Origin: Piscinibacter sp. | Lineage (GTDB): Bacteria; Pseudomonadota; Gammaproteobacteria; Burkholderiales; Burkholderiaceae_C | DNA length: 64,000 nucleotides | Reading direction: 5' to 3' | NCBI GenBank assembly: GCA_017983795.1 | Contig: JAGOAS010000006.1 | Coordinates: 103,960 to 167,959, forward strand | Shown: positions 17,031 through 24,810 of the stretch, piece after piece | How the letters are laid out: each line of letters opens with the position of its first letter | Numbering within the stretch: position 1 is the first letter of the stretch | Program-made: the position numbers and the translations under genes | The notes under the pieces: model-generated | What the model saw: only the letters and a program-made list of their open reading frames with translations | The model's database searches: none | Told to the model about the DNA's origin: nothing

Positions 17031-17501
17031 ATGGACGATCAGAGCATGCGCGTCATCTTCCTCGACTTCGGCGGCGTCACCCACCCCAACGCCACCGACA
17101 ACGAGGCGCGCGCCGTGCACCGCGGCTCGGCGCTGGGCACGGTGCAACTCGACGCGTTCTGCTGGTTCGACATCCTGCCGGGCCTGCTGGCCGGCCACGA
17201 CGACGTCTTCGTGGTGGTGCATTCCAACTGGCGCTTCAGCCACACGCCCGAGGAGATCGGCGATCTGCTCGGCAACCTGGGCAACCGCTACCTCGGCTGC
17301 ACGCCCAAGGGCGAGCGCTATGCCTGCATCCAGGCCTGGCTGGCGCGCAACCCGACGGTGGCCGACTACGTCATCCTCGACGACTCGCCGGTGGCCTTCG
17401 GCGACCCGCCGCCGCCCGAGCTGGTGCTGTGCGACCCGCGCACCGGGCTCTCGGAGCCGCGTGTGCAGCAGCAGATCAAGGCCTGGCTGGCAGCGGGCTG
17501 A
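17031..17501 (+). CDS. Stand-alone HAD-family protein (HAD_SAK type)
   Basis: A 156-aa protein. Motif I is VIFLDFGGVTHPN, with the first Asp in the place of the HAD nucleophile but Phe-Gly where most phosphatases have a second Asp; motif II is VVVHSNWR and motif III/IV is YVILDDS. The short HSxWR variant is typical of the HAD domains described in Swiss-Army-Knife RNA repair proteins (HAD_SAK). Here it stands alone, without ligase or kinase partners nearby. A start at the Met at 17046 would remove five residues. Phosphatase or RNA-end processing activity is inference. Confidence 0.7.
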   Translation: MDDQSMRVIFLDFGGVTHPNATDNEARAVHRGSALGTVQLDAFCWFDILPGLLAGHDDVFVVVHSNWRFSHTPEEIGDLLGNLGNRYLGCTPKGERYACIQAWLARNPTVADYVILDDSPVAFGDPPPPELVLCDPRTGLSEPRVQQQIKAWLAAG

Positions 17502-18292
17502 GCCGGCCCGTCGTGCCCACCTCGGGGCTTGGCTCCGAGCTGGCCGGTCTGCATGTCGATGCGCATGAACACCGGCTTACCGCTGCTGCTGGAGCGCTGC
17601 AGCCGCGCCGCCGCCTTGACGCTGTGCCAGATGTCGACGCGCGGATCGTTCATGCCGTGCACCAGCATCACCGCCGGATAGGCCGTGCCGTCGCGGATCT
17701 GGTGGTAGGTGCTCATCTCGAGCAGCGCGCGGCCGCTGGCGACGTCGATCAGGTGCATCGAAGCATCTTCGGAGCCCGCCGCCGAGATGCCAACCGCGAG
17801 CGTGCGGCCGTCCCACGAGGACTGGTACCAGTTGATCGCATGCGGCACGCCGCCGGCGGCGAAACGCTCCGGATCGACCAGCACGCGCTCGGTCGCATCG
17901 CCTGCATCGCCCTCACGCAGCATCAGCTTGAATGCACTCTCGCCGGCACGGCGCTTGAGCTAGTAGACGCGCCCGCCGGCGAAGCGGCGCACGCTGCGCA
18001 CCGAATCGCCGCCCGAGGCCGCCAGCTCGGCGATGCGCTGCGAGAGCGCCTCGCGGCCGTCGATCTGCGCCAGCGTGCGCTCGCCGTAGGCCGCCTGCGC
18101 TTCCAGCCAGGCGCGCGTGGCCGGGCTGCGCAGGTTCTCGAGGTTGCGGAACGGATCCTCGACGCGCACGCCGTGCAGCGTGTCGACCACCGGTTCACTC
18201 GGCGCGGGCGGCGGCGGCTCGGCGCGCACCGGCAGCAGGCACAGCACGAACAGCGCACCCGTCAGCGCGCGCAGCATGGAAGGCATGGGCAT
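17502..18292 (-). pseudogene. Decayed prolyl oligopeptidase (S9A)
   Basis: The N-terminus has a signal peptide (LTGALFVLCLLPVRA) and the start of an S9A propeller (VDTLHGVRVEDPFRNLENLR). The frame is broken by a TAG at 17960-17962 after GGRVY; reading on in the same frame gives LKRRAGESAFKLMLREGDAG, clearly the same protein. Near 17715-17730 the propeller (LIDVASGRAL) jumps straight into the extreme end of the catalytic domain (YHQIRDGTAYPAVMLVHGMNDPRVD). The peptidase Ser and most of the approximately 700-residue protein are deleted. The end around the catalytic His is also degraded. A nonsense codon plus a large in-frame deletion make it a pseudogene. Confidence 0.85.
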
Positions 18293-18426
18293 CTCCTTCG
18301 GATTGACCCATGTTAGTAGGAATCGTCTGACACGCGCCTAGGACTCGGCCCGCGCCGCGCGCGCGGCATTCCCACAGCGGGCCGCGACGGCCACCGATTG
18401 CTGCCGTCGTCCGTGGCGGCGAAGCT

Positions 18427-18451
18427 GTGAAGCAGATCACGAACGCTTCAC
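18427..18451. promoter_or_regulatory. Inverted repeat upstream of Crp/Fnr-type regulator gene
   Basis: GTGAAGC (18427-18433) and GCTTCAC (18445-18451) form a perfect 7-bp inverted repeat with an 11-bp centre, 16 bp before the ATG at 18467. It could be an autoregulatory operator or a leader hairpin. Its spacing differs from a classical FNR site. Confidence 0.35.
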
Positions 18452-18466
18452 GCCACGGAGACAAGC

Positions 18467-19309
18467 ATGCTCGCCACCTCGACCAATGTCAGCCCCATCG
18501 CGCCGGAGCGCGGCGCATGGTTCGTGCAACGCAGTGCGGTGACGACCTCGGCGCCCGCCTCGCTGCCCGAGTTGCTGCGCACCATCGGCTGCGAAGCCCG
18601 GCCCGACCCCGCCGCCGCGGGCTTCGGCGTGAACGTCTGGCGCGCCCGCTCCGGCGCGGTGCTGCTGCACGAGGGGGCGGAGGCCGAGACCGTGCTGGTG
18701 GTGCGCTCGGGCAGCTTCAAATGCGTGAAGACCTCGGAAGACGGCTACGAGCAGGTGCTCGCCTTCGCCGGCCCCGGCGAGGTGCTCGGCTTCGAGGCGG
18801 TGAGCCGCGGCCACCACACCGCCACCGTGATCGCGCTGGAGGACTCCACCGCCTTCTCGCTGCCGCTGCGCGAGCTCGATCGCTGGCGCCAGCGCTTCCC
18901 CTCGCTCGACCACGCGCTGCAGTTCGCCCTCAGCCGCCAGCTGGTGCGCGCCGGCGAAGTGGCCGAGATGATGGCCGCGGTGGCGGCCGAGACGCGCCTG
19001 GCGCGTTTCCTCGTCTGGCTCGCGGGCTGCATGGCCGAGCGCGGCCAGTCGTCGCGGCGCCTGTACCTGCGCATGAGCCGGCGCGACATCGCCAGCCTGC
19101 TCGGCGTGGCGCACGAGACGGTGAGCCGCTCCTTCACCGCACTGGCCGACTGGGGCTGCCTGCGCGTGGACAACCGCGAGGTGGAGATCCTCGACGAAGC
19201 AGCGCTGCGCGCCTGCACGCGCGGCACGCGCGGCGCCGGTGACGAAGGCGCGCGGGCGCACGCCGGCACGCGGCCGCGCCCCGCTGCGCGCGCCGCCCTG
19301 GCGGCCTGA
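18467..19309 (+). CDS. Crp/Fnr-family transcriptional regulator (no Fe-S cysteine set)
   Basis: A 280-aa protein; GGAG lies about 8 nt before the ATG. Residues of about 55-145 form a cyclic-nucleotide-binding-type beta barrel (RSGSFKCVKTSEDGYEQVLAF, FAGPGEVLGFEAVS), followed by a dimer helix and a winged helix whose recognition helix reads ASLLGVAHETVSRSF, with the E-x-x-SR signature of FNR-type TTGAT recognition. The N-terminal cysteine cluster that holds the 4Fe-4S centre of FNR is absent, so oxygen sensing through Fe-S is unlikely. The C-terminal 35 residues are a low-complexity Arg/Ala tail. It stands alone after the decayed peptidase gene. Confidence 0.8.
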   Translation: MLATSTNVSPIAPERGAWFVQRSAVTTSAPASLPELLRTIGCEARPDPAAAGFGVNVWRARSGAVLLHEGAEAETVLVVRSGSFKCVKTSEDGYEQVLAFAGPGEVLGFEAVSRGHHTATVIALEDSTAFSLPLRELDRWRQRFPSLDHALQFALSRQLVRAGEVAEMMAAVAAETRLARFLVWLAGCMAERGQSSRRLYLRMSRRDIASLLGVAHETVSRSFTALADWGCLRVDNREVEILDEAALRACTRGTRGAGDEGARAHAGTRPRPAARAALAA

Positions 19310-19332
19310 ACGGCGGTCGCGCGCCAGCGGCA

Positions 19333-19352
19333 CATCGAGCGGCTGCTCGATG
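19333..19352. terminator. Hairpin between convergent genes
   Basis: CATCGAGC (19333-19340) and GCTCGATG (19345-19352) form a perfect 8-bp stem with a 4-nt loop in the 60-bp gap between the converging regulator and amidohydrolase genes. No T-run follows, so it is a terminator candidate by position and structure only. Confidence 0.5.
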
Positions 19353-19369
19353 GCGTGGCGAGGGGGCTT

Positions 19370-20224
19370 CTACGCCGGCGCGCCGGTGATCTGGAAGCGA
19401 TAGAACGCCATCGCGTTGCCCGATCCGATGCGATCGCGCAGCGGAGGCGGCGTCCAGTCCTGGAACAGCTGCCAAAGCGTCGCCGTTGGCGGCCGCTCGC
19501 CGGCCGGCCGGGTGTGCGGCCAGTCGGAGCCCCACACGAGCCGCCCGGGCGCGGCGGACAACAGCGCCTCGTGAATCGGGCGCACGTCGTCGTATCCGGG
19601 CGCGGCGTCGGAGAGGTTGGCCGCGCCGGACAGCTTGACCCATACCGGCCCTTCGCGCAGCAGCCGCAGCAGCGCCCGCATGCCCTCGTGGCCGGCGCCC
19701 AGGCGCGCGGGCGTGCGCCCCATGTGATCGATCACCACCGGCACCCGCGAGCGCATGAGCCGGGCGGCCAGGGCCGGCAGCAGCCGGCTGTCGGTGAACA
19801 GCTGCAGGTGCATGCCGCGTTCGGCCAGGCGCGGCTCCAGCGCATCGAACGCCGCCAGCGGCACGAAGCCGCCCATCGCGCGCGGATCGCCGGCCTCGAA
19901 ATGCGCCATGCGCACGCCGCGCACCCCGGCCTCGGCGAGCCCGTCGAGCTCGGCGTCGGAGACCGCGGCATCGACCGCGGCCACGCCGACGAGGCGGCCG
20001 CCACCCCGCTTCAGCGCGGCCAGCAGCACCCGGTTGTCGATGCCGTAGACGCTCGGCTGCACCACCACGCCGTGCGTCACGCCCAGCGGCGCCAGCGTCG
20101 CCTGCCAGGCCTCGAGCGAAGCAGGCGCCGGCGTATAGCTGCGCCCCGCCAGCATCGGGAAGCGATCCGCCGCGGCGATGACGTGGAAGTGGCAGTCGAC
20201 GATGCCCACGCGCTCGGCCCTCAA
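19370..20224 (-). CDS. Amidohydrolase-2 family metal-dependent hydrolase (LigI-like)
   Basis: A 284-aa protein starting at a TTG whose last two bases overlap the stop of the preceding Bug gene (TTGA). The metal motif H-x-H is at residues 12 and 14 (VDCHFH), with later VVIDHMGR and VWGSDWPHT segments, the pattern of the 2-pyrone-4,6-dicarboxylate lactonase/ACMSD group of amidohydrolases. Such enzymes hydrolyse lactone or carboxylate ring-cleavage products of aromatics. It is the last gene of the seven-gene operon controlled from 25.8 kb. Exact substrate unknown. Confidence 0.8.
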   Translation of the reverse strand: MRAERVGIVDCHFHVIAAADRFPMLAGRSYTPAPASLEAWQATLAPLGVTHGVVVQPSVYGIDNRVLLAALKRGGGRLVGVAAVDAAVSDAELDGLAEAGVRGVRMAHFEAGDPRAMGGFVPLAAFDALEPRLAERGMHLQLFTDSRLLPALAARLMRSRVPVVIDHMGRTPARLGAGHEGMRALLRLLREGPVWVKLSGAANLSDAAPGYDDVRPIHEALLSAAPGRLVWGSDWPHTRPAGERPPTATLWQLFQDWTPPPLRDRIGSGNAMAFYRFQITGAPA

Positions 20225-21192
20225 TCCAGCGTGATCTTCGCCTCTTTGACGATCCTGGCGGTGCGCGCGATCTCGGTGCGGATGAACTCCGCATACTCGG
20301 CCGGCGTGCCCGGCCGCAGCTCGGCGCCCAGGCGCGTGAACTGATCCCTGACGTTCGGCTGCGCGAGCACCTTGTCGAGCAGCTGGTTCAGGCGCGTCGC
20401 CAGTTCGGGCGCCGCCTTGCCGGGCAGCACCAGGCCGAGGGTGGTCGAGGCGTCGAACTTCGCCACGCCCGCCTCGGCCAGCGTCGGCACGCCCGGCAGC
20501 AGGGCCGAGCGCTTCGCGGTCGTCACCGCGAGCGGGCGCAGCCGGCCGCCCTGCACCAGCGGCAGCACCGACGACAACTGATCGAAGTGGATATCGACAT
20601 GGCCTCCGGCCAGGTCGGTGTTGGCCGGGGCGCTGCCCTTGTAGGGCACGTGCACGAAGTGCGTGCCGGTCGCATCCTGGAACAGCTCGCCGACGATGTG
20701 GTTGCCGCTGCCACTGCCGGCCGAGGCCATCGTCAGCGCGCCGGGGCGGCTGCGCGCCAGCGCGAGCAGTTCGGACACCGACTTCACCGGCGACGAGGGG
20801 CCGACCACCAGCACCATCGGCACGCTCGCGATCAGGCCGACCGGCGTGAAGTCCTTGATCGAGTCGTAGGGCAGCTTCGGGTACAGCGAGGGCGCGGCGA
20901 GGTGATTGACCGGCGAAGCGATGCCGATCGTGTAGCCATCCGGCGCCGACTTGGCGACCGCATCGAGGCCCAGGGTGCCGCCGGCACCGGCCCGGTTCTC
21001 GACGATCACCGGCTGGCCCAGCTCGCGGGCCAGTTCGGGCGCGATGATGCGTGCGCTCAGGTCCACGTTGCCGCCGGGCGGGAAGGGCACGACGAGCTTG
21101 ACCGGCTTGGTCGGATAGCCGCCCTGCGCGTGCAGGGCCAGCGGCAGGGCGAGCAGCGCCAGCGCAAGCAGGCGGCGGAAAGCGTTCGACAT
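20221..21192 (-). CDS. Bug/TctC-family periplasmic solute-binding protein (1)
   Basis: A 323-aa protein with GGAGAAG before the ATG. Signal peptide of about 22 residues (LLALALLALPLALHAQ), then the canonical mature start YPTKPVKLVVPFPPGGNVD, the motif AGAGGTLGLDAVAKS and PDGYTIG, all typical of Bug proteins that bind carboxylates in the periplasm of Burkholderiales. No TctA/TctB membrane genes are nearby. Unlike the other two Bug proteins here, it lacks the inserted Ser/Gly-rich octapeptide after the signal peptide. It overlaps the amidohydrolase start. Confidence 0.9.
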   Translation of the reverse strand: MSNAFRRLLALALLALPLALHAQGGYPTKPVKLVVPFPPGGNVDLSARIIAPELARELGQPVIVENRAGAGGTLGLDAVAKSAPDGYTIGIASPVNHLAAPSLYPKLPYDSIKDFTPVGLIASVPMVLVVGPSSPVKSVSELLALARSRPGALTMASAGSGSGNHIVGELFQDATGTHFVHVPYKGSAPANTDLAGGHVDIHFDQLSSVLPLVQGGRLRPLAVTTAKRSALLPGVPTLAEAGVAKFDASTTLGLVLPGKAAPELATRLNQLLDKVLAQPNVRDQFTRLGAELRPGTPAEYAEFIRTEIARTARIVKEAKITLD

Positions 21193-21211
21193 TCGTCTTC
21201 TCCGGGTGGCG

Positions 21212-22138
21212 TCAGCGTCGGGGGCGGTGCAGGGGCAGCCCCGCCCGGTCGAGTGTCGCCCGAAGCACCGTGCCGGTGACCGACTCGGTGCAGTACAAGG
21301 TCTTGCGATCCGGCCCGCCGAACGCGAGGTTGGTGAGCGACATGCCCGCACAGCTGCGCAGCACGATCTCCGGCTCGGCACGATGGTTCAGCACCCAGGC
21401 GACGCCGAGGCCCGGGTTGGCCACGATCACGCGGCCCGCCTCGTCGACGGCCAGGCCATCGGGGCCGCTCGGCCCGTACGAGGTGAAGAACGCGCTGACC
21501 TTGGAGACGCTGCCATCCTCCAGCAGCGGCACGCGCCAGACCTGGTTGCCGCGCGTCACGCCGAGGTAGAGCACGCGCTCGTCGGGCGACAGCGCCACGC
21601 CGTTCGGGCTGGGCACGTTGGCCAGCAGCAGCTCGAGCTGGCCGCTCGGCCGCAACCGGTACAGGCGACCGGTGGGGTCGTGCAGCCCGGTCTGGCCCTG
21701 GTCGGTGAAGTAGAGGTTGCCCGCGCTGTCGAAGGCGAGGTCGTTGACGCCCTTGAAACGTTCGCTGTTGCGGCGCTCGAGGAAGGGGCGCACGGCGCCG
21801 CTGGTCACGTCCACCGCCATCAGGCCGTTGCGGTAGTCGGTGACGATCAGCTCGCGCTCGTTCAGGAACTTGGCGCCGTTGGGCTCGCCGTCCCACTCGG
21901 CGACCTGCTCCCACTCGCCGCGCGGGTCGATGCGGAAGATGCGGCCGAAGGGGATGTCGGTCACGTAGAGGTTGCCCGCCGCGTCGAATACCGGGCCCTC
22001 CAGGAAGGAGTCGGTCGGCTGGCCGCCGCGGTTGGCGTCGGCCCAGCTCGAGCGCACGCCGCTGCGGCGGAAACGATCGGGCAGGCGCGTGAACGCCTCG
22101 GTGTCGCGCACCTGCGCAGGCTGCAGCAGGAACATCAT
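21212..22138 (-). CDS. SMP-30/gluconolactonase-family lactonase
   Basis: A 308-aa six-bladed propeller protein. The metal-binding residues of the family are recognisable: Glu in FLEGPVFDAAGNLYV near the N-terminus, Asn in RFKGVNDLAFDSAGNLYFTD and in SPNGVALSPDERVLY, and Asp in GPDGLAVDEAGRV. Members hydrolyse sugar or other lactones to hydroxy acids. The start overlaps the stop of the upstream Bug gene by ATGA, so expression is coupled. In this operon it could open a lactone before or after the amidohydrolase step. No signal peptide is seen, so cytoplasmic. Confidence 0.85.
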   Translation of the reverse strand: MMFLLQPAQVRDTEAFTRLPDRFRRSGVRSSWADANRGGQPTDSFLEGPVFDAAGNLYVTDIPFGRIFRIDPRGEWEQVAEWDGEPNGAKFLNERELIVTDYRNGLMAVDVTSGAVRPFLERRNSERFKGVNDLAFDSAGNLYFTDQGQTGLHDPTGRLYRLRPSGQLELLLANVPSPNGVALSPDERVLYLGVTRGNQVWRVPLLEDGSVSKVSAFFTSYGPSGPDGLAVDEAGRVIVANPGLGVAWVLNHRAEPEIVLRSCAGMSLTNLAFGGPDRKTLYCTESVTGTVLRATLDRAGLPLHRPRR

Positions 22139-23124
22139 TGGCGCTCGAAGGCCGTGTTGGCCGCCACCTTGCCCCAGTAGGCGGTGCGCTCGTGCAGGTC
22201 CTTCGCGAACGTCGCCGCGTCCCAGAAGCCCGGCTCGGAGGCGATGCCCTCCGCGAACGCCTTCATGTCGGCCGAGGCCATCGCGGTCGCGAGTTCCTTC
22301 TGCAGCCGGTCGATCACCGCCTGCGGCGTGCCCTTGGGCGCCCACAGGCCCGTGAAGTTGATGAGGCCGAAATTCTTCACGCCGGCTTCGGCGAAGGTCG
22401 GCACCTCGGGCAGCGCGGCCAGGCGCTTGGCTCCGCTGACCGCCAGGATGCGCGCCTTGCCGCCCTTGACGTGGCCCATCACGCCCGGCGTCGAGGCGAT
22501 CTGGAAGTCGATCGTGCCCGAGAGCATGCCCATGGTCGCCTCGCCCGCGCCCTTGAACGGCACGTGCAGGAACTTCGCGCCCGAGGCGATGCCCAGCGCC
22601 TCGCTGACGAAGTGCGGCGTGGTGCCGGCGCCGCCGGTGCCGTAGGTCACCGATTCGGGCTTGGCCTTGGCGGCGCCGATCAGGTCGCCCAGCGTCTTGA
22701 ACTTCGAATCCGCCTTGACCACCACGCTCATCGGCGCGAAGACGTAGGCGCCGACCGGCAGCAGATCCTTCTCGTGGTCGAAGGGCAGCTTCTTGAAGAT
22801 GTGCGGCAGGAGCGCGTAGGTGGTGTCGTTGGCCGCCAGCGTGTAGCCGTCGGCCGGCGACTGCACCACCGCGGCCAGGCCGATGGTGCCGGTGGCGCCG
22901 GCCTTGTTCTCGACGTAGAAGGTCTGGCCGGTCTGCTCCTGCAGCTTGGCGGCGATCTTGCGCGTCACGACGTCGACCGCGCCGCCCGGCGGGTAGGGCA
23001 CGACGATCCTCACCGGCTTGGCCGGCCAGGCCTGTCCTGAGCTTGTCGAAGTGGCCTGGGCCTGGGCGAAGGTCGAGAAGGCCAGGGCCGCGGCGCCCAG
23101 CAGGAGGGTGAGTCTCGTCGTCAT
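22135..23124 (-). CDS. Bug/TctC-family solute-binding protein (2), with repeat insert
   Basis: A 329-aa protein with signal peptide (LLLGAAALAFSTFAQA). Family motifs are WPAKPVRIVVPYPPGGAVD, KAGATGTIGLAAV and PADGYTLA. Right after the signal peptide come eight extra residues, ATSTSSGQ, encoded by the palindromic-repeat-type sequence at 23031-23054 (minus strand CTTCGACAAGCTCAGGACAG). The insert is a multiple of three and leaves the frame open. GGAG lies about 8 nt upstream of the ATG. Confidence 0.9.
   Translation of the reverse strand: MTTRLTLLLGAAALAFSTFAQAQATSTSSGQAWPAKPVRIVVPYPPGGAVDVVTRKIAAKLQEQTGQTFYVENKAGATGTIGLAAVVQSPADGYTLAANDTTYALLPHIFKKLPFDHEKDLLPVGAYVFAPMSVVVKADSKFKTLGDLIGAAKAKPESVTYGTGGAGTTPHFVSEALGIASGAKFLHVPFKGAGEATMGMLSGTIDFQIASTPGVMGHVKGGKARILAVSGAKRLAALPEVPTFAEAGVKNFGLINFTGLWAPKGTPQAVIDRLQKELATAMASADMKAFAEGIASEPGFWDAATFAKDLHERTAYWGKVAANTAFERQ
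23031..23054. repeat. Genomic repeat inserted in frame in a Bug signal-peptide junction
   Basis: The 24-bp segment contains TCCTGAGCTTGTCGAAG, the core of the dispersed palindromic repeat also seen at 47.1 kb. It adds eight codons to the Bug-2 gene just after the signal peptide. Confidence 0.75.
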
Positions 23125-23153
23125 CGTCGGTCTCCGGTTCGGTGTGCTGGCAC

Positions 23154-24080
23154 TCAAGCGTTCAGCACGGCCAGCGCGTTCTTCGCCGCACCCACGCCCA
23201 TCTTCACGTAGGCATCGGCCGTCACGCCGCCGATGTGCGGGCTGAGCGTGATGCGCGGCTCGCCGTGGAAGGGGTGCGGCGCGGTCATCGGTTCGCTGGC
23301 GAAGCTGTCCAGCCCTGCGCTGGCCACCTGGCCGCTGCGGATGGCGTCCAGCAGCGCCGTCTCGTCGATCAGCCCGCCGCGCGCGGTGTTGACGACGATG
23401 ACGCCCTTCTTGCAGGCGGCCAGCGTCTGCGCGTTCAGCAGCTTCGCGTTGTCTGCCGTCAGCGGGCAGTGCAGCGAGATGGCGTCCGACTCGCGCCAGA
23501 TCGCATCGACGCTGTCGACGCGCTGGATGAATGCCGGCAGTTCCTTCGCATAGGGATCGAAACCCAGCACGCGCATGCCCATCGCATCGGCCATGCGCGC
23601 GAAGCGCAGCCCGATCGCGCCCAGGCCGATCAGGCCCACCGTGCGGCCTTCGAGCTCCACGCTCTTGTGCGTGGACTTGTCCCAGTGGCCGGCGTGCATG
23701 CGCTGGTCGAGCGTCACCACCGACTTGGCGCAGGCCAGCAGCAGCGCCAGCGCGTGCTCGGCCACGGCTGCCGCATTGGCGCCCGCGGCCGCGACGACCT
23801 GGATGCCGCGTGCGGCGGCGGCCGCCTTGTCGATGGTGTCGGTGCCGCTGCCGTGCTTGGAGATGACCTTCAGGCTCGGCGCCGCATCCATCGCCGCGCC
23901 ACCGACCTTGCCGTAGCGCACGATGATCGCCACCGGGTCGTGCCGCTTGCACAGCGCGACGATGTCGTCGTCGGCCGGCGTCTTGCCGGCATAGACGATC
24001 TCGTAATCACCCAGCAGCGCCAGCGCCTGGGCGGCCAGGTCGTTGCCGGTGACGAGGAAGACGGGCTTCTTGGCGCTCAC
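23154..24080 (-). CDS. D-isomer-specific 2-hydroxyacid dehydrogenase
   Basis: A 308-aa protein starting at a GTG that overlaps the upstream stop (GTGA). The NAD-binding Rossmann motif is GLIGLGAIGLRFARM; the catalytic set of the family is visible as Arg in VNTARGGLID, Glu in SFASEP and His in LSPHIGGVT. It would oxidise a D-2-hydroxyacid or reduce a 2-oxoacid such as glyoxylate, hydroxypyruvate or the products of the adjacent aldolase. It is in the middle of the operon, so linking it to aldolase product metabolism is reasonable but inferred. Confidence 0.9.
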   Translation of the reverse strand: MSAKKPVFLVTGNDLAAQALALLGDYEIVYAGKTPADDDIVALCKRHDPVAIIVRYGKVGGAAMDAAPSLKVISKHGSGTDTIDKAAAAARGIQVVAAAGANAAAVAEHALALLLACAKSVVTLDQRMHAGHWDKSTHKSVELEGRTVGLIGLGAIGLRFARMADAMGMRVLGFDPYAKELPAFIQRVDSVDAIWRESDAISLHCPLTADNAKLLNAQTLAACKKGVIVVNTARGGLIDETALLDAIRSGQVASAGLDSFASEPMTAPHPFHGEPRITLSPHIGGVTADAYVKMGVGAAKNALAVLNA

Positions 24081-24775
24081 AGCGACTCGCCTTCCTTGAT
24101 CACGCCGGCGGCGCGCAGCGCGCCGTCCAGCCAGCCCGGGCGCAGCGCCTTGCGGCTCTTGATGTCGGCGATGCGCTTGGTCTCGGCGGCCAGTTTCTCG
24201 GCCGCCAGCGGCAGCATCGCGGCAGCCTTGTTGCGTTCGATGACGGTGATGCCGTCGGCATCGCCCACCACCAGGTCGCCCGGGTTCACGCTCACGCCAC
24301 CGATGGAGATCGGGTGGTTCACGCGACCCGCCACCGATTTGGTCGGGCCGTTGGGGTTGAGGCCCGCCGCGTACATCGGGAAGCCCAGTTCGCGGATCGC
24401 CTCGCCGTCGCGCACGGCGCCGTCGATCACCACGCCGGCGATGCCGAGCGCCGCGGCCTGCTGGCACATGATCTCGCCCATCAAGGCGCTCGTGAGATCG
24501 CCCTTGCCGTCGACCACGATCACGTCGCCGGGCTGGGCGATGGCCAGCGCCACGTGGATCATCAGGTTGTCGCCCGGGCGCAGTTCGACGGTGATGGCCG
24601 GACCGGCCACGCGCATCGAAGGCGACAGCGCGGCGATGCGGCCGCTCAAGGCGCCGCGACGCCCGGCCACGTCGGCGAGGATCGACGACGCGTAGGCGGC
24701 GGCCTGCTTGACGACGGCGGGATCGACGCGCTCGATCTGCTTGATCACTTCGGGCAATGCTGCGGCTTGACTCAT
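24077..24775 (-). CDS. RraA-like/HMG-CHA aldolase family protein
   Basis: A 232-aa protein of the RraA/class II pyruvate aldolase family, whose catabolic members are 4-hydroxy-4-methyl-2-oxoglutarate and 4-carboxy-4-hydroxy-2-oxoadipate aldolases (ProA, LigK). The key motifs are GEIMCQQAAALGIAG, VIDGAVRDGEAIRELG (with the catalytic Arg and Asp) and PGDLVVGDADGI. The presence of DGAVRD and the catabolic neighbours favour an aldolase over the RNase E inhibitor role of RraA itself. Cleavage would yield pyruvate or oxaloacetate, as in the protocatechuate 4,5-cleavage and gallate pathways. Confidence 0.85.
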   Translation of the reverse strand: MSQAAALPEVIKQIERVDPAVVKQAAAYASSILADVAGRRGALSGRIAALSPSMRVAGPAITVELRPGDNLMIHVALAIAQPGDVIVVDGKGDLTSALMGEIMCQQAAALGIAGVVIDGAVRDGEAIRELGFPMYAAGLNPNGPTKSVAGRVNHPISIGGVSVNPGDLVVGDADGITVIERNKAAAMLPLAAEKLAAETKRIADIKSRKALRPGWLDGALRAAGVIKEGESL

Positions 24776-24810
24776 GCGAATCTCCAGAAAGAAGGGATGG
24801 CGAAGGCGGG

